A stretch of 64,000 bases of DNA from Papilionanthe hookeriana x Papilionanthe teres (lineage: Eukaryota > Streptophyta > Magnoliopsida > Asparagales > Orchidaceae): NCBI GenBank assembly GCA_022702705.1, contig CM040434.1, forward strand, positions 22,610,001 through 22,674,000. The letters run 5' to 3'. Below are positions 54,793-62,849 of this stretch, one piece after another. The translations under genes were made by a program, and so were the position numbers. The notes under the pieces were generated by a model. That model saw only the letters and a program-made list of their open reading frames with translations, made no database searches and was not told the origin of the DNA. Position 1 is the stretch's first letter. Each line of letters opens with the position of its first letter.

Positions 54793-55689
54793 TCATTTGA
54801 TGTGATGTATTTGTTGTGTTTTTGGTTAGTGTTTTTTTTTTGTTTAAGTTGTTGAACTTTTATTCTTATGGATTATTCTGTGGACAATGCTTTATTTTCT
54901 GTGATATGTGTTTAGTGTGGTAGTTTAATTTTTAATTTCTAGATGCTTGTGATATCTGTAATAGTAAGTGTAATTGTGAACTGTTTAGTTTAAATTAGTA
55001 AACTATTTATTCTGTGTTGTGAAATGCATATGTCCTGTGTAGTGTAGTTAGTTGTTTTTGTTTAAGTTTAGTTTTATATACTTGTTTTAAAATTTCATTA
55101 CCCCAGCAAATTTTCTAAACTGTTATGTGTGTAGAAGGGATTTTAATATTACAGGATAGTTAAAGTTAGAGATTTTGAAAAGAACCTGCGACAAAAAAAT
55201 GCCTAAAGTGCAAAGGTATGAATTTTATATTTAGAATTTTTCTTTCACCCATGGACTACTTCTATTTATAGAAAACATTAAGTTTGGGGGAGGGAATAAA
55301 ATCTTAACTATTATATGTTCTCAAATAACGTAATTTCAAAAATTATTAATATGATTTATGATATAAAATTTTTTTCTAAATATTATATTTAGATTTTATC
55401 TAAATAATGTAAAAGATTCAAAGAAATATTTTTGATAATGAAAATTTATTTTATTGATTAAGATATTTAGTATAAGGGGATAAGACTATAGTTAACTATT
55501 TAAAGTAAGGAAAACAATTTTTTGAAATATTAAGAACCTTAGGAATTTAGTTGAGAAAGAAAAGATTGAGATTCAATAAAGTAAAAACAATGAAGTACAT
55601 ATAAGGTAAAGAATGTTGAAAGTTTCAAATTTAGGAAAAGAAGAGTGAAGTTTAAAATTATTAACAGACTATCTAGATATAGTAATCCT
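54793..55689 (+). other. A5 3' non-coding region, first part
   Basis: AT-rich. It contains a PPT look-alike, aagtttgggggaggg (about 55280-55294), almost the same as the true PPT word. No gene. Confidence 0.6.
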
Positions 55690-55770
55690 CACTTGAAAAA
55701 GGAAAAAAAAAGAAAAAGAAAAAGGATTGAAAAATAATCCCTAAAAAGGAAAGAAAAAGAAAATAAAATA
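55690..55770 (+). other. long A/G-only tract of A5
   Basis: Mostly aaaaagaaaaagaaaaagga-type sequence about 0.4 kb before the PPT. Position conserved in A2 and A4. Confidence 0.75.
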
Positions 55771-56163
55771 AGTGAGGAGAAGCTTAAGGATATGTCTTAT
55801 CAAAAGTTGGCTTCACTTGGATTAACCTAAAAGGAAAACTAAAAACATTTCTGAACTTATATTTATGATTAGTTTCTTACTTATAGTTTCTTCATGAATT
55901 TCCTATCTTCTAAATACTCTATGTGAATTAATATTGCAACATATACTCATTCTTTAAATGAATAGAAAACTAGAACTCTTAAAACTGATGACCAGATAGC
56001 CTTATACCTGCAGAATTAATCTAATTATTTGAAAATTTTTCTGAGAATTCTTATTATAATATTTATTTAAATCAAAATTATAGTATTTTTGAATTAAAAC
56101 TTTACCATAATAAATCATAAATTTTATGTAGTATTAAGGATTACTTGAGGGCAAGTAATAGTT
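55771..56163 (+). other. A5 3' non-coding region, second part
   Basis: AT-rich, non-coding, leading to the conserved gattacttgagggcaagtaa (56139-56158) before the PPT. The matching phrase in A4 spans the A5 insertion point. Confidence 0.65.
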
Positions 56164-56178
56164 AAGTTTGGGGGATTT
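56164..56178 (+). promoter_or_regulatory. A5 polypurine tract
   Basis: aagtttgggggattt immediately before the 3' LTR start TGACCC. Plus-strand primer site. Confidence 0.9.
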
Positions 56179-57949
56179 TGACCCAAGAGAAAAAGGTCAA
56201 GATTTTCATGCTTATTTTACACTAATTTTTATGATATTGCACTTTAATAAAAGATAATTTTGGTGTTTTTCTGTAGGTACGAAGAATCAAGGACAAGGGA
56301 ACGAAAATATGCAAAAATGAGCAGATTTGGAAAAAAAGACTAAATTATGTAAATTTGACCTAGGCCGCCGACGAGGTGATTTTCCCGAGAGTTCAGAATT
56401 AATTATAAGGGAGGCCACCGATGGTGAGGATCGAGGCTGCCAACGGCGGGGACTGTTTAAATGCATTGTTTTTAGAAGGCCGCCAACGGTGTCTCGAGGC
56501 AACCGACGGCGGGGCCGACGGATCTTTCCAGAAATACGTCGAATGTGGATGATTTTCGAAGGGGCTACTTCATAACCCTTAGAGGCTCTTCTACAACTTT
56601 AAAATGAAAAAATTTAGGCTGAAAAAGAGCTCTTCTTCTGGTCTCTAAAGTGATTATTAGTGAGTCCATAGTGTAAAAGAGAGTCTATTAGTGAGTTTAA
56701 TTTAGTGAGTAGTGAGTTCAAATAGAGAATTTGTAAGGAATTCTTCGAGGGATTGCAAGAGTGGAAGGGAAGTGAGAGAACTCTTCCACATTGACGTTTC
56801 AAAAGAGAATTCCAAGGAAAAGATCCAGAGGAACTTCAAGGAGTTTGCTTGGGGAAGAATTTGAGATAAGTAGTGTTTATTTGTTTTTAGTGTGTATAAC
56901 ATTACTTTATTATATGAAATCTAAGTTTTATTGCATCATCTTCATGAATTCTGAGCAGTTGTTCTATCTTTCTCCTGGTTTTGATATTTTTGTGAAATGA
57001 TTATATAATTAGTCTATTAAATAAATTATAAAAGAAGTTGTGATGGTATTATACCTAATCTTACTTTACTATACGAATTAGACATTTGTATTGCTAAAAT
57101 CCGTGAAGAACTCTTAAGACCTGATCGTGGGCTAAGGATTCTTAACTTGTATGTATCACATTTCACTTTGCAAGGTAGACGGGTAAATCCTTGAAGGGAG
57201 AAATGGAAATAAATAGGGAAATAATATTAATCGTTCGTAGAATTGGAGATTTTAGAGTGACAGACTAAAATCCTCAATTCGATCCTATCGTTTGGGTGCT
57301 GATGTGTAGATTGTTAGCCCTCAGGTGAGGAGAACGTGGGAGCTTCGAAGTGAGAGCTGGTATCCTCCTAGCCTAGCCGCAGAATCAGTAACCAAGCATA
57401 GGATTATTCAATGTTCTTTATGCCTGGACCAAAGGGTAAAGAATTGGTATGCTCCTATTTGGCGCAACAGATTAAAACTAATTATAATTATCATTTCACT
57501 TAAATATCTTAACTAAGGAGGATGATTCTTACTAATATCTATATTTGAACTTAACTCTAGTAGTATTAGTAAATTGTTAGTTAAACTAGTTTTTAATATA
57601 AGTTTCATATTATTATTGATTGCATATTAGCGACAGATAGGCATTTTGATTTAGTTGCAATTCTGAATTGATTTTTATAATCCTAGTCCATAGGCTTTAA
57701 TATATCTATCTGTGGGATTGATATCCAGGACTCCATTAGAGCCCTGTATTACTTGAACGATACGTATACTTGCGTTTGAAAGTAACTCTGCGATTAAAAG
57801 ATTAAAATATTTAATTGTTACTAAAGTTAAAATTACGCTCCAAGTAAAGTCTTTAGCACTGTTGCTAAGGATTTATATCTTTTAGTAGTTGTGACGAATT
57901 CTTATATTTTAAAGTAAATTTGAATCGGATAAAACCGCAGGCTGGTTCA
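56179..57949 (+). repeat. 3' LTR of A5
   Basis: It starts TGACCCAAGAG and ends gctggttca, followed by CTACA. It is collinear with 43915-45686. Its CpG cluster (56345-56522) has lost several CpGs compared with the 5' copy (for example gccgccaacggtg, gccaccgatggtg), consistent with deamination. Open segments inside (56327-56575 and others) are not genes. Confidence 0.95.
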
Positions 57950-57954
57950 CTACA
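57950..57954 (+). repeat. target-site duplication of A5 (right), CTACA
   Basis: Partner of 43910-43914; A4 sequence resumes after it. Confidence 0.93.
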
Positions 57955-59200
57955 TTAAATATAACTTTAGGCAATGTACTTTTCAACTGTATGACACTAA
58001 AATTTTTCATTTTAAAGAATATATTGGTTATATTTTCAGAAAGAAATTTAGTAACTTAGGTCAACACTACAGGTATAAGAATATTCAGCAATCAAGTCTA
58101 AGTGTTCTAGTCTTCTATTTATTTCAAGATTAATTATAATTTGTCACATTAAGAGTGCCTCAAAAGATTATGTAAGAAAGGAGTTCATGTAGACTTCATT
58201 AGAATGTAGGACAGTACTTAAAACATAAATTCAGAAATGAAATCAAGTTATCCCTTTAAGATGATTCAAGTGAAGCCAATTTTTAATTAGGCATCTCCTC
58301 AAGTTTCTCCTCATAAACATTTTTCTTTATTTTTCTTTTCTTTTTTTTTCTCTTTTCTTTTAGGGATTGTGCTTCAATCTTTCTTTTATTTTCTATTCTT
58401 TTTTTATTTTTATTGAGGATTACTATATCTAGATAGCCTTTAATGATTTGGAACTTCACTCTCCTCTTTCTAAAGTTCAAACTTGAAATATCTCCTTACT
58501 TTATAGTTAAGTATAAGCTTCAGTATTCATCATAAAGTTACAATCTCTTCTTAACACACAATACTTTAAGTCCTTTAATATTTCAAAAGTATAGCTTTCT
58601 TTACTTTAAATAGTTGACTATAATCAAATTATTTCAAACCAAATATCTTACTTCTATAAAATCAACCTTTATCACTAAAAATTTTCATCCTATACTTCCT
58701 TAATATTCAATTGAAATAAAAAGTTTTAGTTTTCTTATAATGAGGTTTAACTGCCAGAAGTTATGCTAATAATTTTTGAAATTATAATAATTGAGAACAG
58801 ATAAAAGCAAATTTGAAACAATTCAGAGTAGAAGAAAACTAACCTCTCTGTGCTGGGAACTTGAAATCTTTAACAGCTATCTGATATTAATCAAAATTTA
58901 CAACTAGCAGTCATGAAGCAAATAGTAGCAGGGATATAACAATTTTAAATAGATGCATGGGTAAAGAGAAATTAACATTAAATATCTAAACATCCAACAG
59001 AACACTATAACATGAAACAAACTGTCACACTACTAACAGTACAACTAACAGTTTTAATGTTTCAGCACAACATGAAAAGTAAATAATACTACATCACAAC
59101 AGTACAACACAGGGTTACACATCACATGAAAAGTAAATATCCACTACATCACATCAGTACAACACAAGAGACTAAGAACAACAGAAATAAAACAAACAAT
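57955..59200 (-). other. A4 3' non-coding region
   Basis: It runs from the ORFb stop towards the PPT. It aligns with A5 54793-56150, for example tgttctcaattattataatt against tgttctcaaataacgtaatt near 58790. It includes the purine tract below. No gene; the Lys-rich open segment 58283-58480 is the purine tract translated. Confidence 0.65.
58318..58410 (-). other. long A/G-only tract of A4 (C/T on plus strand)
   Basis: The plus strand is almost only T and C (ttttctttatttttcttttc); the element strand is therefore purine. The distance to the PPT, skipping A5, is about 0.4 kb, as in A5 and A2. Confidence 0.75.
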
Positions 59201-60331
59201 CTACCAATCTCCATCACCAGGATCAGCAGTAGGGTCATCAGCAGGGTCATCAGTAGGGTGAGGTCTATATGGTGTATAGCTGGGGTAAGTTGGAAATATC
59301 ACATCAGACTCCCCCCTCATAAATCTGACCTGAGCATCATAATAAGCAATATCATACTCAACTCTCCTCTACAGATACTCTTCATTCAAATCACTCCTCA
59401 CCTCAAATACATCCATCCGAGCATGGAGTTTATCCATACTAACACTCTGTAGTTTCAGCTGCTCCATAATATCAGATAAGGTAGGTCGCTCAGAAGTCGA
59501 TGGAACATCATAACTAGTAGTAGGAATATCAGTACTCCTACGCTCACCTCTGGCTCCCATAAGAGACTCATAAGTACAGATAATATTCTTTATAATAGGT
59601 CTCAATGGTATAGCTACTTCCTCAGAACTACTGAACTCCACTCCAGACTGAACACAGAGGGCATGAACTAAAGCAGGATGTCCTAATCCTCCAGTGGTCT
59701 CAGCTGTAGCAATTGTCTGAACATTCTTGTAAATAATAGCTCCAATATCAATCTTTTTCATCTTCTGAATACAGTAGTTCAAAATCGCTCTATCTCTAGT
59801 AACTTCGCTATGGTGATAAGATGGTAATAGTCTCGTAGAAATGAAATAACCCAAAAATTTTTAAGCAACATTCCAAATAGAGGCGGGGAAATTTATCAAC
59901 TATTTTTTACTTACTTTCACTTCTCTTCGCCTGTCAGTCAGAAAAGCAATAACTTCTCTCATATTCTCCCTCCCAGTGTCAAAGTTTGCGTATTCACACA
60001 TGAATGGTTCCTGAGTCTTATAGAAAACATTGATACGCTGAGGAGTAAAGTCAACCATCTTCCCTCTAACAAGCACATACTCAGTCTCAGTCCAGGGTAC
60101 ATTAGAATAGAATTCTCTAAGAACACCCATAACAACATTCCCAGTGAAATAGCAAAATCGCTCCTAATTTCGCTCTACAATTAATTGTTCTGCAGATCTG
60201 CCAGGACTATCAAAAGCGCGATTCTGGATGAACTTCTTGTTGTGAAGGAAAGAGTTATAACAAAATTGGGCTTTGATGTTAACAAACCTCTCCACATCAA
60301 AATCCAATTTCCTCTTCCCTTTTAGAGCCAT
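59201..60331 (-). pseudogene. A4 ORFb, putative plant transposon protein-like
   Basis: One continuous frame of 377 codons from the ATG at 60331 (MALKGKRKLDFDVERFVNIK) to a TAG at 59201, with four internal stops (codons 56, 144, 157, 321) but no frameshift. It keeps VLREFYSNV, EYVLVRGKMVDFTPQRIN, HHSEVTRDRAILNYCIQKMK, IDIGAIIYKNVQT, GLGHPALVHALC and a C-terminal helix region. After codon 321 the frame continues with a Tyr/Pro-rich tail and a repeated Asp-Pro acidic end (PTDDPADDPTADPGDGDW). It is the orthologue of A5 ORFb and a paralogue of ORFa. No membrane segment is seen. Confidence 0.78.
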
Positions 60332-60530
60332 TTGAATTTCTAAAATTTGCAAGAAAATTCCAATAAATCCCAAATTCACAATGTAACAAACTCCAAACAC
60401 TATTCTAAACAAGTAAGAGCAAATTTCATCATGGAAATCTCAAAATCTTTTTAAAACTCCAAAAATTCCACCATAGGCAATGTGAGAGATTTCCATGCTA
60501 AAAATCCAAAAATTTTAACTTAAAGTGAAG
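60332..60530 (-). other. A4 ORFb 5' intron (predicted)
   Basis: The donor GT is at minus-strand 60537-60536 and a possible acceptor ttgcaaattttag lies about 9 bp before the ATG. The length of roughly 200 bp and the position match A5. Confidence 0.45.
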
Positions 60531-60645
60531 CTCTTACCAAGAGAAGTGCAAATTCGGTGTCGAAAAGCCTTGAAATCTCCTTAAATCTGAGATCTAGCAA
60601 GCCCTAGATCTTCAAAATCACGAAAATGGAGGAGGAAGATGAAGG
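60531..60645 (-). promoter_or_regulatory. A4 ORFb pyrimidine patch, leader and 5' splice site
   Basis: The minus strand reads ccttcatcttcctcctcc (Y patch), leader agggcttgctagatctcaga and cttg|gtaagagcttcactt. It is collinear with A5 53318-53430 although the surrounding sequence is well diverged. Confidence 0.6.
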
Positions 60646-60711
60646 AAATGGAAAATTTTGCATGTCCCAGGGTAAAAATCACGAAATCGAGGGTTTTAGG
60701 CCTTTTTCTGG

Positions 60712-60828
60712 GTTCGGGTGCCGGCAGCACTCGATAGGGTGCTGGTGGCACTCTATTTAAATAAATTGGCCAACTCTCTGGATTTGGACGTTGGCGGCGC
60801 CCATTCTGGCACCAGCGGCGCCAGTCCA
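60712..60828 (-). promoter_or_regulatory. A4 CpG block b, LTR-like, upstream of ORFb
   Basis: The minus strand carries ggcgccgctggtgccag, gggcgccgccaacgtcc, gagtgccaccagcaccc and gagtgctgccggcaccc. These match the A1/A4-type LTR motif (ggtgccgccggcgcc, agcgccgc), not the A5-type gccgacggc. It occupies the same place as A5 53145-53268. Confidence 0.6.
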
Positions 60829-61263
60829 AAATATTTTCTGGGTTCAAAATTTTTTTCATAATTTCCATCATTTCGACGTCCACAATGATGTTTAACACTT
60901 CAATAGGCATTTACATCATCTCATAAGCATTAATTAACATAATGTTTCACACAAACAATACGCAACAATCTTATATATATATAAAATCCAAGTTACATCA
61001 TAGACACTAAATATGTTCATTCAAACCCACTATTCTAAGATGTTTAGTGCAGCAAGTACTCTATGATAGGAAAGCATTATGATCTAAGCACACAATAAAA
61101 GTAAACACATCTAAATCCAAGTTCAAATCTCAAAGAAAATACTACACAAACCAAACATAACTAAGCAAAGTAAACTATATATGCAACAAATATAAGTAGA
61201 ATCCATCAATTACTCCACATCAGTCTCAGAACTATCCTCTCCTCTAATGTCTCCAATTGATTG
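60829..61263 (-). other. A4 spacer between ORFa and CpG block b
   Basis: AT-rich, no gene; corresponds to A5 52758-53144. Confidence 0.55.
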
Positions 61264-62409
61264 CTAATGCACAAAAAAGTTATAGAATGGAGGAAATGGA
61301 AATTCGTCAGATGATTCTTCAGCAATCACCGAGTTCTTCTTCATAAGATTGATCAAGCCCATCTCAATTCGACCAGTCCGATCGAATTGCTCTTTCATTC
61401 TCAAATCTATATTATCACATAAATCAGAAATGTTATTAATTACATTCATAATGTTCCGTACCTCTTTCTCCAATTGTTTAATCCTCTTCAATATCATTCT
61501 GGAACTTTCAGGAAAATAGGGTTGAATCGGCTGTGAAGTCTGTGTTGGTTGATCAGCAAACAAATTCATATCATCTTCATCTCCAACTATCTGGTAGTCG
61601 TAGGGATTAGTTGGATCAACAGGCCTCCAAGGAAGATGAACCTTTTCCCAACTTTCATAAGGAACCTGTGACTGACTACATAACAGAAATATGGTGGATG
61701 AGTGTCCAAGCCCATATTTAGAGCCATGCACAATTAATCCAAGTACTGATTTTACAATAATATTACCAATGTCAACCGGCCTCCCAGTTTGAATACAAAA
61801 ATTCAAAATGGCGCATTCTTTGGTTACCTTGCTAATCTTCAATGTCAGAAATAACTTTGTTGAACTAAAGTATTGCCGCTGTTTCGATACTGAATTGAGA
61901 GATTCAGATGGGAAACTCATGTATCCATTCTCTCTAACTTCCCATTCTTCATTCTCATCCATCAGATATTGATATACATCATTCATATTATCCCTTGTGG
62001 CATTGAAATTAGAATAATGGAAAATAGGTATGTTCTCAATCATAAAGAGATCGTCGGTTCGTACAGGAGTGAATTGAACAAATTTACCACGCACAAATAC
62101 GAACCCTTGGTTGATCCCGTAAAGATTTACATAAAACTCTTTCATGAAAGGAAAAACAACTGCAGCGGTAGTGTAGCAAAGCACTTCCCAACATCTCTCT
62201 TTAATAATTTCTTCAATTCTAGTAGTAGGATTATCCATACCTCGATTTATGAAGCCTCTTTCCTAGATAATCTTTCTTTTCATCATCACATTGTTGAACA
62301 AACGCTGCGCTTCAAAACTTATGAACTTCCTTTGGTTAAAAACACGAAATCGAGGGGTTTCAATAGGAAAGAAATCCATAGGATATGAATTGGGATAGGT
62401 GGTTTTCAT
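61264..62409 (-). pseudogene. A4 ORFa, putative plant transposon protein-like, one stop
   Basis: 381 residues in one frame from the ATG at 62409, with a single in-frame TAG at codon 49 (62263-62265); otherwise intact. Motifs: FNQRKFISFEAQRLFNNV; EIIKERCWEVLCYTTAAVVF, MKEFYVNLYGIN, FVFVRGKFVQFTPVRTDDLF, MNDVYQYLMDENEEWEVREN, LKISKVTKECAILNFCIQTG, VDIGNIIVKSVLGLIVHGS and GLGHSSTIFLLC. A C-terminal coiled-coil-like helix (MILKRIKQLEKEVRNIMNVI) and FPFPPFYNFFVH follow. Same order as A5 ORFa. Known only as a plant transposon-associated domain; no function assigned. The best preserved coding sequence in the window. Confidence 0.82.
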
Positions 62410-62445
62410 TTTTTTGGAGTTAAGAAGCCAAAAATGGAGTTTAGG

Positions 62446-62456
62446 GAGTTATAAGG
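62446..62456 (-). promoter_or_regulatory. TATA-like element before A4 ORFa
   Basis: The minus strand reads ccttataactc, about 37 bp before the ATG at 62409. It aligns with A5 ctttataaactcc. Both are followed by an aaactcca...ccaaaaaaatga stretch. Confidence 0.5.
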
Positions 62457-62521
62457 ATGAAGATCCTGCCAAAAACCGCCACAACTCGCATTTTGAAACT
62501 TAAAAACCGTCAAGCAGATTT

Positions 62522-62628
62522 TGGGTGCCGGCAGCGCTCAATAAGGCGCCAGCGGCACTCAAACAGTCAAGTTCAGTACAGGAAATATGATAGGGCACCG
62601 GCGGTACCCATTCTGGCATCGGTGGTCT
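62522..62628 (-). promoter_or_regulatory. A4 CpG block a, LTR-like, upstream of ORFa
   Basis: The minus strand carries gggtaccgccggtgccc, gagtgccgctggcgcct and gagcgctgccggcaccc, the same motif type as block b of A4 and the A1/A4 LTRs. It lies 113 bp upstream of the ORFa ATG. Confidence 0.6.
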
Positions 62629-62794
62629 GTGGTAAAAAATTCTCACCAAACTTTGTTTGGTTAAAAAAATTCCAATATCTTGATTCGATCCATCATTTAT
62701 CAATTTTTAAAGTTTTTAAGAGTAATTAGGATTCAAAAACAACTATCTAAAAAACACAACTACAACAAACAAGCAAATACACTACAAATATACA

Positions 62795-62812
62795 TATGGT
62801 TTGTCTCCCATA
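62795..62812 (-). other. conserved hairpin after integrase (A4)
   Basis: The minus strand tatgggagacaaaccata gives a 5-bp stem and 8-nt loop. It is the orthologue of 51166-51183, with shared flank gttaaaccaagc upstream. Confidence 0.55.
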
Positions 62813-62849
62813 AAGCGCTTGGTTTAACGTTGTCAGCCCGACAAACCAT

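Larger units (their letters stand above)
43915..57949 (+). mobile_element. complete Athila retrotransposon A5, nested in A4
   Basis: 14,035 bp with two LTRs (1,772 and 1,771 bp), PBS, gag, protease, RT, RNase H, integrase, two accessory ORFs, PPT and 5-bp CTACA target duplications. The pol frame has numerous stops and frameshifts. The two LTRs differ at about 20-25 positions in the first 300 bp by hand count, many of them C/T or G/A, so the insertion is not recent. Its LTR subfamily (TGACCC) differs from A4 (TGATGC). Confidence 0.95.

Noticed and set aside
58283..58480. Lys-rich ORF suggesting a nuclear basic protein
   Set aside because: It is the translation of an A/G-only tract; no conservation of reading frame with A5 or A2.
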